A stretch of 64,000 bases of DNA. Source: Hypericum androsaemum. Its lineage: Eukaryota > Streptophyta > Magnoliopsida > Malpighiales > Hypericaceae. Of this stretch, positions 1-12,856 are shown in pieces. The DNA lies in the NCBI GenBank assembly GCA_963995505.1, contig OZ023180.1:6359263-6423262 (forward strand). Direction: 5' to 3'. The stretch's first letter is position 1; each line of letters opens with the position of its first letter. Below the pieces are notes generated by a model. It did not search any database, had not been told where the DNA came from, and saw only the letters and a program-made list of their open reading frames with translations. The position numbers and the translations under genes were made by a program.

Positions 1-1114
1 GGTTCTACATCCTGCTTTGCTAAGATTATATGCCATAGAATTCCACTTAACGCTCGAAGTAACGATCTCTTGGAGATTTTAATCTTTTCGTTTGGTTCTT
101 TGGTGCAGGTGGTGAGGTGCCCAGATGCTGGGTTGATCATCGATGAGGTTTGCCTAGTCAGCATCACGACTAACCCCCAGACCATCACTTGTTCGATTCC
201 GGTCCTGATCGGAGGTCATCCGCATATGTGTCACATCCGGGAAGTAGGGCTGGTGGATTCCCTCCTTGATTGGTATTCAAGGATATTTGATTTCGGGATT
301 GGTAGATTTAATGATGATGGCATTGCCCGGGTGGAGTTTTCGATCACGACAGTCAAAAAGTCTCAAATACTCCTCGATGGTGGTGTCTCTCATCCTAGGG
401 TGGTGGGCCCACAAGAGCCTACTCGTCATGCCCATTTTCCTTCCAGGCATAGGGGAAGTTTTCCTCGAAACTTGGGCCGGGCAGTTTCTGTTGGACGTCT
501 CTTGGAGTCTCCCATGCAGGGGGCAACTATCCTATTAATTGCTGCCAGATGGTGAAGCCTTCCGTCTTCGCCTGACTGTGGTTCAGCTTCAGTGGGCCAG
601 ACTCTCTCAAGGCCCAACAGTCTGCCTCTTTCATCTTCTATTAGCATAAGCCCCTTTTTATAGTCTGGACCTGTGGCTGAATCACAATTGCGCCCCCCTG
701 TGAGTGATACTAGTGAGGCTCAACTGGTGGATATTCCGATCATGTTTTCTGAGGAGCCTCCCATTCTCCCGAAAAACCAAAAATTAAAGAAGAGAAGAAG
801 CTCTCTTCAAAATCTATTAGCTTGCTTCTCCAAAAAGCTAAGCCATTTTGTATGGTCCCTATAACCAATTCCATGAATAAGATGCACTGTGTTGGTCATA
901 GTGGCACCTCGTCTCCCTGCCCTATTGGAAGGCGTGGCAAAAACCTAATGCAGTGGGAGGAGAAAGTTTGGGTTATTTGGGAGGTAGCTAAAGTCGTTGG
1001 GGTTCTAATAATGATGGGCATCTCACTAGTCTGCTAGAGGAAGCAATCCCTAAGGATACTGGTAATTTTGAAGCCGAGGGTTTTAGCCGCACCTATTGGA
1101 GATAATAGGTGTCA
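1..1114 (+). other. Unassigned region upstream of LINE ORF2, possibly degraded LINE ORF1
   Basis: This stretch lies directly before the start of the LINE endonuclease and has open stretches in two plus frames (70-555 and 266-538), but neither shows a zinc knuckle or another motif I recognise. By position it would be ORF1 of the LINE or captured host sequence. The assignment is inference only; no domain supports it. Confidence 0.3.
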
Positions 1115-1293
1115 ATGAATTGCCTCCTATGGAACCCTTGGGGTATCAACGCCCCTTCTAGGAGAAGGATTGTGAAAAGATTGGTTCGAAGCAATCAGGT
1201 TGATTTTTTGGTGCTGACAGAAACTAAAGTGGTGAATCCGTCCTTTCATTTGGCTAAGTAGTTATGGAGGAGCGAAACAATAGGGTGGGAGGC
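1115..1293 (+). pseudogene. LINE ORF2 endonuclease, 5' fragment
   Basis: This is the N-terminus of an APE-type endonuclease that would nick target DNA during LINE retrotransposition. The WN-WG-N-AP block and the TETK block, which carries the catalytic glutamate, are visible in one frame from ATG 1115. A TAG stop follows 48 codons later at 1259, and the coding sequence is then interrupted at 1293 by the LTR element. Joining it across the insertion restores a continuous alignment with the 10959 segment, which shows that the break is an insertion and not a deletion. Confidence 0.85.
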
Positions 1294-3835
1294 TGTCACG
1301 ACCCAAATCTGGGGTCGGTGACCGGCGCTAGACTTCGACTCCTTTTATTCACACAAGAAATCTAGCCAGCCTCAAACGTATTCAGATTTATAATCATAAG
1401 CATTTAAACATAAAATGTAAAACTTAATGATCTTTAGTTTCATATTCCAAATTTACAAAATATAAGCCAAGCTTTTTCTTTTTAATACATACTCCCAAGA
1501 TCAAAATAAATCATATGACTACGGAGCTTCTAGATCAATAAGGAAAATACAAACTGGAGACCTCCAGACCAGTTTCGAAGAATAAAGCGGACTTAGTACG
1601 ATTAGAGTAGATCTCCGAACCAACACAACTCGTATTCGAGTTCCTGCAAAACTGGTGAGAGGGGGGATGAGTGTTTTGGAACACTCAGTAAATAAATAAG
1701 ATATGCATCGCAATTTATTTAGCTACTCAATGCACAAACATACCTAAAATTGCATATAACTAACATGGCAAATAAATTATGCGGAGGCGGAGATGTAAAT
1801 TATTCAAAAGTCATACTTACCAGATGACCAAATATAGCATATAGTCACAGAAACATAAGCAAATTACGCAACGTTCCATATCGTCACGCAATTTGACACA
1901 TGACACATAATTCCAATATCATATAGCAAAACTGACGAACATTCGGCAAGATCTAGATAGTGTCACTCCAACCCCGACACGAGGATACCATATCTCATAG
2001 GCGCCATCAGAAATCAACCCCGCCGGCCAAACAGATCATATCAGAATCCATTGTATCCTCATTATATGTGCACATATGCCAACATCCCCGGTTGGTCACG
2101 GGTAGATCTCTGCCTACTAGACGTCCATATCACAGAGCAGAGCCATCCATATAACAGACTTTCATATCATAACAAATTCATAGGCTCCAAAATATACCAA
2201 ACATATCCAGTGCCCCCGCTAGACCAGATTGAACAAACTTTCACAAATCATAACGTCATACAATATTCTCATATGAAAAATGCACAAAATGCACTCATAT
2301 TATCATATTCAGATAATGACAAATAAATAGAGTACGTCAAATAAAGCACGAGTCACATATTATTTATTTACCAATTTTGTTCGATGATATCTGAATTATC
2401 GTACACCTTCTGATTCACACATTTCTTTCACTTGGAATCAAATTCGAACTGAGTCAAGTGTTCCTGAAATTTTCCACCTCTGAAGTACACCCTCGAACCT
2501 ATTAGAGCAAGATACTTCAACTAGATTAGTACATACTTTATCTTAGGTCAAATAATTTAACTATCTTCCCAAATCTTTCGACATGTTTTACCACCAACAA
2601 TCTTTTTCACTATCACAGTTTCCCATTTCATAATTCCCCTTTAAATCCTCATCCATTATAGGCTATATAACCATTATAGCCATGGTGTATTACGACTCTC
2701 TTCACTAGAAGCTGGATATACTTTTAATTTACAAACTTGATCAATTAATTTCACTACAGTTCCTCGTCCAATTCACTTAGTCGTTTCTTTACTCATGCAT
2801 ATTTTTATCTCCACTGTAAATACAAATTTCCAACATCAAAATTGTTAACTCCTTGGTCACTTCTTTCCTCTATTTCTTCTCTGTTTTGTGCTCCAAATTA
2901 TGAACGTTGAAAGCTTGTTGTACATATCAAATCTCATTCTAGACTTATAATTTCTTTTCTTTCTTTTTTTCAAGATGATTTACTTACATTTTGTATATAG
3001 CTGTTCTCACCTACTTTCCAAATAATTAGAATTTAAACTTTTCAGTTACATTTACTAATAATTCAAATCCACATATATTATTCAACTATAAGTAAACTTT
3101 CTATAGTCCATCATACTTAAATAATAAAGATAAATTTACCTTACTAAGATTCCTTCTTTATCTCGATGGCTACTTCTTCATATATTTTTTTCCGCTCATC
3201 CTTTTTTTTTTTTTTTCTTTCTTTGGTTTTTTTTTTCTTCTTTTTTTATGGGTAGTTTTGGTTATGACCACAGAAATTCTAACTTTGGTAGAAATATTAG
3301 CTTTATAGCAACTTATATTCTACCGCCTCACTTTTGTTTGCTGTCACCTTAATTTTACAGCCACGTCTCATTCCCTTTATTTTATTCTCTTGGTTAACTT
3401 TCTTTCCTTTTTATTGTCCTTATCTCTTGGTTAAAAGATAAACTTAACCAACGTTTCACTCCTCTTTTATTTTCCTACTATAATTTATAATTGTTACCTA
3501 GTTTTCTTTTTATTTAGCCACGTATTTCTTTCTTTCACTTTCACTTGCCACGTTTTTCTCTTTTTTTTTTACTTCATATTTATCTTGGTTAATTTAGTAT
3601 TCTAAATAGATAGCTCTCATTTAAATTAGTTTAGTTTTTCTTTTAGTTTACGAACTTAATATTATTTAGTATCTCAATTTAACTCGTACCAAATTATAAC
3701 TTACCGCATTTTTAAAATTTCTCTATGACCAATTTACATTATTATTTTCTAATATAGTATATTCTTATCTTAGGAAATGACTTAGCATACTTGATTAAAT
3801 CTAATTAAGCATAACTCACATGGTTGGGTATTACA
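1294..3835 (-). repeat. 3' LTR of the LARD-like element
   Basis: This 2542-bp LTR reads TGTAATACCC...GTGACA on the minus strand. It carries GGAGGCGGAGATG near 1783 where the other copy has only GGAGATG. A 64-codon minus frame (1519-1713) and plus frames at 1960-2326 recur unchanged in the other LTR; they are repeats of LTR sequence, not genes. The region around 3200-3250 is a long T-rich run. Confidence 0.92.
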
Positions 3836-3850
3836 TTTTTCCCTCCTTAT
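3836..3850 (-). other. Polypurine tract of the LARD-like element
   Basis: On the minus strand this reads ATAAGGAGGGAAAAA immediately before the 3' LTR. That is the position and composition of the primer for second-strand DNA synthesis, and it supports the minus-strand orientation. Confidence 0.75.
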
Positions 3851-4264
3851 AAAAATTCGGTCCCCGAATTTACTTAAACAAAATTTTTGTACCAATCATT
3901 CACATTGATGAATACTTAATTAGTATCTTATGTTATGTCTATGTAGTTTACAAATATTTTTCCAACTCTACTTTGTAAATTAAAAGTTCTCTTATCCAAA
4001 TATTCTATAATTTCTTTTGGCACATCCAATATGCCAAACTTTACTAATATCGACTATTTGTGGCTTCAATTAAGAGCAAGGTCATGTAAACACATCTTAT
4101 ACCTAAAGACGCGAAAGTTACATGAAATTGTAACTAGTGTTATACAATGCCAACCAACATACCACCAGCCCAATCTGCCCTGAATTCTGAAATTAGTTAA
4201 TGTATCTAGAATTAAAATTTTCACTTCTTCGAAATCTCATAGTCTCTACCATTGGTGACACCTA

Positions 4265-5440
4265 GAGGAACATGTGTGTTTCCATATTAAAATTTGTATC
4301 ATTCTCTCTTCCAATTGAGATAGTTCGCTTGAATCATTTATAAAATCCTTTCGAATAACCTTAGTGTACATTGATCTCCCAAAATATTCCAAACTGACTT
4401 ATTTTGCATGAACTACAACCATTTAAATCAAAGGTATATCATACTTTTATCACCTACTGATTTATTACATAGACTATTCTTATGAGATTTACCAATTACT
4501 CGCCCAATTCTTTGAATCTCTCAAACAATACAATAACCTTAACCATAAAAGTTATTGTTCACTTATGTCTAAACCCTAAACCTTAATCATCATGCCAAAT
4601 TCTTTTAATGAGAACCTCATGAATTTTCAAGCTTAGAGGTCTTAATTTCACACCTTAAACATTCTAACTTCTGCATAATTTCAAACATAATACTTCCTAA
4701 CATTACCAAAAAATTTCTCATAACTTCTGACATGTGAGACTTTGAGGTTCTCGCATTATATTTTATATTCTCTTATCTTCAAGTTAAATAAAACAAAATT
4801 TACTTGAATTTTTAAAGAACTTCGTAACACCAAGTAACTAATTAACAAATTTTTTTAACCTTAATTGATCACAATATTGATATTGATATTTCTCATATTA
4901 ACTACAATCCTCACCAAAAGTATATGATATATTAGTCTCTTAACCATATAGATAAAATTTTAACCACATGTCATATTGTCAAATATTTCAATACCAATTC
5001 TCCTTTTCTTGAGTAATATACTGAGCAACATGTGTTTCCTCACATTAAATTGTATTTTCTTCCCTTTCTTAACCTTATGAATTACATTGGTCTTTTCATG
5101 TATTCTTCAAAGTATATAAAATTGAAGTAACTTCTTCGATCAAAGTTGTCAACAACTTATTTATTACATGGTAGTTATTCTAGTTCCACTAATTACTCAA
5201 TTAATTTAATTTTTTTTTGGAATTTCCCATCCAATACCCTAACCTTAATGATAAAGGGTACATTGGTCTTAAATCTTGACCATACTGGTTGATTCACAAC
5301 CACTAATCATCATGTCAAATTCTCACACGAAGTTTCAAGCTTAATTATTTCAATTTCGTGTCATACATAGTTCAACTTTTGTGTAAATCCAAATTTAATT
5401 CTTTCTAACATTACCAAAAAAATAGTCATAACTGCTATTA
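4265..5440. repeat. Diverged direct duplication inside the LARD interior
   Basis: Blocks in the first half recur in order about 0.71-0.76 kb downstream. AACATGTGTG at 4269 pairs with AACATGTGTT at 5027; AATCATCATGCCAAATTC at 4585 pairs with AATCATCATGTCAAATTC at 5304; CTAACATTACCAAAAAA near 4697 recurs near 5406. The offset shrinks gradually, as expected for an old duplication with small indels. Confidence 0.7.
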
Positions 5441-7700
5441 TCTCTTTTCTTTATTTTTCTTAGACTCAAACTTACTTATGTGTAATGCTCTGGTTATCTT
5501 CATATATCTTAAATCTTCAGTCACACTTAGAGTTTTTTTTTCTTCTTAATTCCATTTTTTTTTGTCATACAATGGTAGTTCTACTCAACTCTGGTCGTCT
5601 CTAAACCATGTGTTCGGTAATTTTACCAGCATTCATTCATCAACCAAAATTACCAAAATTTTACATTCATTAAATTCACTAATTCTCAAAGGCTCTGTTA
5701 CCATGACAAAATCAGAAGCTTTTTGGTTCCTAAATTTATATGTGTCCAATGTGTTGTCAAAGAAGAAAATGCTTTAACAACAACCATACAACTCATGATC
5801 TCCAAAACTTGAATTCCATAACCTTCCACTATTTTAAGTCCATTAACTACCTATTATAGATACCAATCTCCCAACAATGTCTCTCTTTATCATTAAATCT
5901 CACATTAGAGTAAACTTAACATCCAACTAGTAGTTGTATGATGTTCGTAACTTCAATTATAAGATCTTCTTATATTTTTATTCATTATCCATATACCCCA
6001 AATATTTTACTAAAATCATAAACTTATTTCTCATAGCATTTAATCCTTGGATCAAAATTTGTATGACAATTTTCATCGTAGTGTTGGACCATATAATATA
6101 TCGCTACCTTGTAGCCCATATGCTAAGTTCCAAAGTTATTGCAGAGTATTTTTTTTTCCGTTAGCACCATAACTTTATGTCATTACTCTTATAATTTGAC
6201 AAACTACCTTAAAATTTTTATTAACTTGAATCTTTGTTCATTAATTTTGTTTGAATCTTTCCCAAGAATGAAGTCATACTTCATACTGGTACAAATGTTA
6301 GTACTATATTCTTCTCCATTGCAAACACATCATACTACCAAATTTTGCTTCCTCAAAACATAGTGTTTATTATCCACCAAAACTTCTCAAGAATTTTCTT
6401 TACCAAGTTAATTCTTATTGTCGTTTCAGTTTTTTTTTTCCAAAATCTATCCTCTTCACGTATTCAGTTACATTTCATTGTTGTACAAACTTCATACCAA
6501 AGCTCACATATTTTAGCAATCACCTCTTTTATCCTCAATAATATTCCATCGGAACTTCAGTCCTAAATATGCACTAGCATACTTTGATGATTATATCATC
6601 TCTTGTGCCGAAGATGTCCCTTCGATTCTCTAGTTCTTAACATATTTATTTTAGTGTTTCATAGATAATTCAGTCTTTTTTTTCTTTCTATAAGCACATA
6701 CACGCTTAAGGATGTATTTGATAGAGTAGTATCTACAAATACTTCCATCAAAGTACATACCAATTTTTATCTCCCAGGCATTTTCTAAAGGTTGAATCCA
6801 AATTTTATTGTAGATTATCTTCATACAACTTTTGTGACTATTTCGTCACTCATATCTTGTCATTTCAAATCTCAAAGTTTTGCATAGTCTAACATACGTT
6901 TCAAAGTCTACATACCATGTGTACTCGTATTCTCATATTTCTTTATTCTGCACTTCTCAAATAAATCACTTTAACATACTTTCTTTTAGGCTCTAAGCTT
7001 TCCTCATTTCATATTTCACTAACTAAATAATCTTATTAAATTTCACACAAATTCATTACAAAATTAATATTTTCACCCCAAATTTACTTTGCCATACTTA
7101 CTTTTCCTTCTTCGAGCTAACTTAAATCAAATTTTCATTAGTCAACTCTTTTTTTTGTTCATTTCTCTCTCTGAGTCATTGTCTAATTGATGATTTATCT
7201 CAAATTTCTCTTATACAAATGATGTTTACTTCCCGCTCTCTTATAGAGCTTACACAACATCAACTCAATATATAGCTACCTTATTTGTAGATTATCAAAG
7301 TTCTATGCCAGAATTCTGCCTCATACTCTTTCAGACTTAGATTATATGCATCCGATCATTATCTGATTACAAAGAGAAGCTTTACTTAAATTCAGATGGC
7401 TTTCCTTTAGACTCTGAAATTTCTTTCCTGGATCTAATTAAAAACTTTTGTAGTTTGGTCAATACCATTGACCATTTATGCTTTATATTGTTGGACAACC
7501 TTGTCCAAAACTATTGTACATAGTATCTTATCAAAAGTTCTGTTTGCAAAAATTCATAACCATAATCCAAAACAAGATTCACACTCAATCTTAACTTTCT
7601 CAAATTATTCAAAGTTCTAAAAATAATAACTTAGTTATAATTTAACTCCATATAACTTAATCTCATAATTTCCATTCATAACCAATCTCACATTACTTTC

Positions 7701-7703
<3 letters not shown>

Positions 7704-7771
<68 letters not shown>
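7704..7771. repeat. (AT)n microsatellite
   Basis: About 34 uninterrupted AT units inside the LARD interior. A shorter (AT) run lies near 8056-8071. Confidence 0.97.
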
Positions 7772-7773
<2 letters not shown>

Positions 7774-8398
7774 CCAAAGCATACTTACAGCTTAATTTCT
7801 CATGTATTCTCCTTCCACATAATGTTGTTCATAACTTTCTCTTTTCAAACATATTTAAACTCAAAGCAGACTTCCAACACACAGACAAACGACCTAAAAT
7901 AGTTCATAAAGAAATAACTCAAACATTTGGTGAGATTCAAACCAATGGCCCAACATACATAGGAAGAAATCAAATATATAAGGGTGTTTAGGTAATTTGG
8001 ACAAAGTGGTGATCAATCACTTCATCAAAATCTCACCCAATGAAGGATTTTCATATATATATATATATATACTCAAATGGGCTCTTCAAAGGAATACCAT
8101 ATACAAATGGTACAAGAATTCTCGCCATAATGTAGAGTGATAACAAGAATGCATCACAAAAATTTTGCACAAAAGAATCTCAAACACAAACATCTCAAAT
8201 CTCAAGCAAAACATATTTGCCCAAATTTCACATTCACCACACCATCATGTTCAAACATAAACAAATATTCGTTGACACGGAAAAGATTACGGCACAAGAA
8301 AATAACACAAATGGAAGAGACACAGAGATATTAGAAATCCTATGCTCCGTAGCACAACTAAAAATACTTGACACCAAATAATTCAAACAAGGCTCTAA

Positions 8399-8416
8399 TC
8401 TAGAGCTCTGATACCA
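8399..8416 (-). other. Primer-binding site of the LARD-like element (tRNA-Met type)
   Basis: The minus strand reads TGGTATCAGAGCTCTAGA, complementary in its first 12 bases to the 3' end of initiator tRNA-Met, and lies 4 nt inside the 5' LTR. This is the usual priming site for minus-strand DNA synthesis and shows the element runs on the minus strand. Confidence 0.85.
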
Positions 8417-8420
8417 AGTC

Positions 8421-10953
8421 TGTCACGACCCAAATCTGGGGTCGGTGACCGGCGCTAGACTTCGACTCCTTTTATTCACACAAGAAATCTAGCCAGCCTC
8501 AAACGTATTCAGATTTATAATCATAAGCATTTAAACATAAAATTTAAAACTTAATGATCTTTAGTTTCATATTCCAAATTTACAAAATATAAGCCAAGCT
8601 TTTTCTTTTAATACATACTCCCAAGATCAAAATAAATCCTATGACTACGGAGCTTCTAGATCAATAAGGAAAATACAAACTGGAGACCTCCAGACCAGTT
8701 TCGAAGAATAAAGCGGACTTAGTACGATTAGAGTAGATCTCCGAACCAACACAACTCGTATTCGAGTTCCTGCAAAACTGGTGAGAGGGGGGATGAGTGT
8801 TTTGGAACACTCAGTAAATAAATAAGATATGCATCGCAATTTATTTAGCTACTCAATGCACAAACATACCTAAAATTGGATATAACTAACATGGCAAATA
8901 AATTATGCGGAGATGTAAATTATTCAAAAGTCATACTTACCAGATGACCAAATATAGCATATAGTCACAGAAACATAAGCAAATTACGCAACGTTCCATA
9001 TCGTCACGCAATTTGACACATGACACATAATTCCAATATCATATAGCAGAACTGACGAACATTCGGCAAGATCTAGATAGTGTCACTCCAACCCCGACAC
9101 GAGGATACCATATCTCATAGGCGCCATCAGAAATCAACCCCGCCGGCCAAACAGATCATATCAGAATCCATTGTATCCTCATTATATGTGCACATATGCC
9201 AACATCTCCGGTTGGTCACGGGTAGATCTCTGCCTACTAGACGTCCATATCACAGAGCAGAGCCATCCATATAACAGACTTTCATATCATAACAAATTCA
9301 TAGGCTCCAAAATATACCAAACATATCCAGTGCCCCCGCTAGACCAGATTGAACAAACTTTCACAAATCATAACGTCATACAATATTCTCATATGAAAAA
9401 TGCACAAAATGCACTCATATTATCATATTCAGATAATGACAAATAAATAGAGTACGCCAAATAAAGCACGAGTCACATATTATTTATTTACCAATTTTGT
9501 TCGATGATATCTGAATTATCGTACACCTTCTGATTCACACATTTCTTTCACTTGGAATCAAATTCGAACTGAGTCAAGTGTTCCTGAAATTTTCCACCTC
9601 TGAAGTACACCCTCGAACCTATTAGAGCAAGATACTTCAACTAGATTAGTACATACTTTATCTTAGGTCAAATAATTTAACTATCTTCCCAAATCTTTCG
9701 ACATGTTTTACCACCAACAATCTTTTTCACTATCACAGTTTCCCATTTCATAATTCCCCTTTAAATCCTCATCCATTATAGGCTATATAACCATTATAGC
9801 CATGGTGTATTACGACTCTCTTCACTAGAAGCTGGATATACTTTTAATTTACAAACTTGATCAATTAATTTCACTACAGTTCCTCGTCCAATTCACTTAG
9901 TCGTTTCTTTACTCATGCATATTTTTATCTCCACTGTAAATACAAATTTCCAACATCAAAATTGTTAACTCCTTGGTCACTTCTTTCCTCTATTTCTTCT
10001 CTGTTTTGTGCTCCAAATTATGAACGTTGAAAGCTTGTTGTACATATCAAATCTCATTCTAGACTTATAATTTCTTTTCTTTCTTTTTTTCAAGATGATT
10101 TACTTACATTTTGTATATAGCTGTTCTCACCTACTTTCCAAATAATTAGAATTTAAACTTTTCAGTTACATTTACTAATAATTCAAATCCACATATATTA
10201 TTCAACTATAAGTAAACTTTCTATAGTCCATCATACTTAAATAATAAAGATAAATTTACCTTACTAAGATTCCTTCTTTATCTCGATGGCTACTTCTTCA
10301 TATATTTTCTTCCGCTCATCCTTTTTTTTATTTTTCTTTCTTTGGTTTTTTTTTCTTCTTTTTTTATGGGTAGTTTTGGTTATGACCACAGAAATTCTAA
10401 CTTTGGTAGAAATATTAGCTTTATAGCAACTTATATTCTACCGCCTCACTTTTGTTTGCTGTCACCTTAATTTTACAGCCACGTCTCATTCCCTTTATTT
10501 TATTCTCTTGGTTAACTTTCTTTCCTTTTTATTGTCCTTATCTCTTGGTTAAAAGATAAACTTAACCAACGTTTCACTCCTCTTTTATTTCCCTACTATA
10601 ATTTATAATTGTTACCTAGTTTTCTTTTTATTTAGCCACGTATTTCTTTCTTTCACTTTCACTTGCCACGTTTTTCTCTTTTTTTTTTACTTCATATTTA
10701 TGTTGGTTAATTTAGTATTCTAAATAGATAGCTCTCATTTAAATTAGTTTAGTTTTTATTTTAGTTTACGAACTTAATATTATTTAGTATCTCAATTTAA
10801 CTCGTACCAAATTATAACTTACCGCATTTTTAAAATTTCTCTATGACCAATTTACATTATTATTTTCTAATATAGTATATTCTTATCTTACGAAGTGACT
10901 TAGCATACTTGATTAAATCTAATTAAGCATAACTCACATGGTTGGGTATTACA
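8421..10953 (-). repeat. 5' LTR of the LARD-like element
   Basis: This 2533-bp repeat is almost identical to 1294-3835. On the minus strand it is the promoter-side LTR. Its outer end abuts the GAGGC duplication at 10954-10958. Confidence 0.92.
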
Positions 10954-10958
10954 GAGGC

Positions 10959-12312
10959 AATCCCTTTGTGTGGAAGGTCTGGTGGTTTGTACGCTTTTTG
11001 GAGGCATGGGTTCTTCAAATATGAGTCTATTCTTAAAGGTGCTCGATGGTTACTCTTGAATGGAATCTTGCTCAATAGTGATCAATGATGCAGTCTATTG
11101 ATGGTAATGCGCCTTCGGAATAATGTGCGCTTTGGGAGGAACTTGTGGCTCTTAAGCAATCATCCACGAATGATCTTTGGCTTGTGATATGGGATTTTAA
11201 CGTTGTTTTGCACCGTAGTGAAAGGAGAGGCAGCTCTCGTACCAGTCAGTCATCGTCTAGACATTTTTTAGAATTCATTGACGACATAAATCTCCTTGAT
11301 TTGCCTCTTTCTGGCTGGAGGTAAACCTAGAGAGGCACAGAGGTTGCAAGCTGGATTGATCGGTTCTTAGTTTCCCTTTGCTGGCTCTCTACTTTTCCTA
11401 ACTACAGTCAGAAAGCCTTACATATACCTTGTTCGAATCACCATCCGGTATTATTGCAATCGGAGGAAGTCAATTGGGGCCCAAAACCATTTCGCTTCCT
11501 CTCAGCTTGGTTTTCACATCCAGACTTTCTTCAAAAAGTGGCGGGCTGGTTGGAGGAATTTAATGGTATCACTTTCGGACCTAATCGTATAGTTTACAAG
11601 TTGATGCTTTTGAAGAAAAAATTCAAAGAAGAAAGGTTAGACACCTTTGATGAGCTTGCAGATCAGGTTGAATGCTTGGAACGTGAACTGGATGGATTGG
11701 ATGCTCTGGACAATGATGATCTACTTTCCAATCCTCTTGTTGGTCGTCGATAGGAGGTATCTCATGCACTATAGAGTAAGCAACAGCTCTTTGACTCTAT
11801 GTGGCGCCAAACATCCTGCCTCAAATGGGGGACTGAGGGGGATTAAAATTCTAAATACTTTCACTCTGTCACCAGTATGAGGAATAGAATGAATCAAATT
11901 GGCAAGATTGAGACAAGCTCGGGTCTCTGCTCATTCTCGATAGAGGTGAAAATGTTGCTGCAACTTATTTTAAGGATATGTTTCTCGAGCCACATAAGAT
12001 TCGGCCTAAGTTAGACCACACTATCTTCAAGAAAATTGGGCAGGAGCTGAGGGATTCGCTTGATATGGTCCTGTCACATGAGGAAATTAAGGTTGTTATG
12101 TTGGCCACTAATCCTGATAGGGCCGCTAGCCCGAAAGGTTTTAACCTTGATTTTTTAAAGAAGTGTTGGGAGGTGGTGGCCCAAGATGTCTACTCCATCG
12201 TGAATCAATTCTTCACAACTACTGAGCTCCTAAAGCAGGTCAAGAGCTTGTTCATTACTCTCATTCCTAAGGGGCACTATACGAGGCGGTTCTCAGATTT
12301 TGGCCCATCATT
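10959..12312 (+). pseudogene. LINE ORF2 endonuclease (3' part), linker and RT N-terminus
   Basis: This continues the LINE after the insertion. A frame from 10959 reads the G-SGGL-FW block of plant LINE endonucleases. The frame at 11454-11753 (99 codons) matches the linker that follows the endonuclease, with KPFRFLSAWFSHPDF. The frame at 11978-12364 (128 codons) carries the RT entry region: HEEIK, NPDRAASPKGFN (the usual APGPDGF block, altered), FLKKCW and FITLIPKG. Stops and frameshifts separate these blocks. The last codons of the 11978 frame already lie in the chromovirus LTR that starts at 12313. Confidence 0.85.
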
Positions 12313-12790
12313 TGTTACGAGGCTAATATTGAAGATGGAGAGGCGAAGGCGTCTTGGCTCGTAGTGGAAGAGATGCGTAAGGACAAGGAAGGTTCTAGGG
12401 CTGAGGTTATTTGAGTTCAGAGGTACTTGGTGTCGGAATCAAGGTTATACCAGCCAAGTCAAACGTGGGCTGTGGGCCAAGTCTTTATGTTATGGAGTTC
12501 GTGTATAAGTTGGGCCATGTGAGCCATTATCTATATTTTAGAAAGTTCTTGGGCCTTGAGCCAGAGTGTGTAAGCCCATAGCGGGTAGGTCTTTTTAGGG
12601 TAGTAGGGTGCCATCCCCTGACCCTATGACTATATATACGAAATATAAATATGACCTGAAGTATCGAGATCATTTATGTCATGCCAATGTGTGGTTGCTT
12701 TGTCTTTTACTAAATCTCTAGTATCCATAAAACCCTATTCTTCAGGACCTATTCGTTACATTTGGGACCCCTAGAATTTGGTTGCTATCA
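12313..12790 (+). repeat. 5' LTR of the chromovirus
   Basis: This 478-bp LTR starts TGTTACGAGGC and ends CTATCA, 2 nt before the primer-binding site. It contains a TATA-like run (CTATATATAC near 12631). The first 316 bp match 25930-26245. The end at 12790 is chosen because of the primer site; an earlier CA at 12760 is less likely. Confidence 0.85.
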
Positions 12791-12792
12791 TT

Positions 12793-12804
12793 TGGTATCA
12801 GAGC
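12793..12804 (+). other. Primer-binding site of the chromovirus (tRNA-Met)
   Basis: TGGTATCAGAGC, complementary to the 3' end of initiator tRNA-Met, directly follows the 5' LTR. Confidence 0.92.
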
Positions 12805-12856
12805 TGTTCAACCTTGACCTGTGATAGTGATTTCACACACCTAAAGTCAAGAAATA

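Larger units (their letters stand above)
3851..8398 (-). other. Non-coding interior of the LARD-like element
   Basis: About 4.5 kb of AT-rich sequence without recognisable gag, protease, RT, RNase H or integrase motifs on either strand. Short frames (for example 5934-6164, 6139-6363, 6345-6566) are low-complexity and not convincing. It contains a diverged 0.7 kb duplication (4265-4760 and 5023-5440) and a long AT microsatellite. Confidence 0.75.
1294..10953 (-). mobile_element. Large coding-free LTR retrotransposon (LARD-like), 9.66 kb
   Basis: Two direct repeats (1294-3835 and 8421-10953) with TG...CA ends flank a 4.6 kb interior, and the host LINE carries a perfect 5-bp duplication, GAGGC, at 1289-1293 and 10954-10958. 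A primer-binding site on the minus strand next to the right LTR and a purine tract next to the left LTR fix the orientation. The interior has no frame longer than about 76 codons and no gag or pol motif, so movement would need proteins from another element. I count roughly 15 substitutions plus a few indels between the LTRs, so insertion is recent. This fits the class known as large retrotransposon derivatives. Confidence 0.9.
1115..12312 (+). mobile_element. Degraded L1-type LINE, split by the element at 1294-10953
   Basis: A non-LTR retrotransposon of the plant L1 clade. The endonuclease starts at ATG 1115 (reading MNCLLWNPWGINAPS, then FLVLTETKV), is cut at 1293 and resumes at 10959, reading on as IPLCGRSGGLYAFWRHG. 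Further downstream come the endonuclease-RT linker and the first part of reverse transcriptase, ending at a FSDFGPS block just before the LTR at 12313. The rest of RT and the 3' end are absent. Several stop codons and frameshifts make it inactive. It is the oldest layer of this nest, because two LTR elements interrupt or truncate it. Confidence 0.85.

Noticed and set aside
1519..2326. Frames of 64 and 91 codons that recur exactly at 8645-9446
   Set aside because: They are duplicated because they lie in the two LTRs of one element; no start context, domain or codon pattern supports a gene.
11415..11435. GTTCGAATC word resembling a tRNA T-loop
   Set aside because: It lies in LINE coding sequence, and no acceptor, D or anticodon stems can be built around it.
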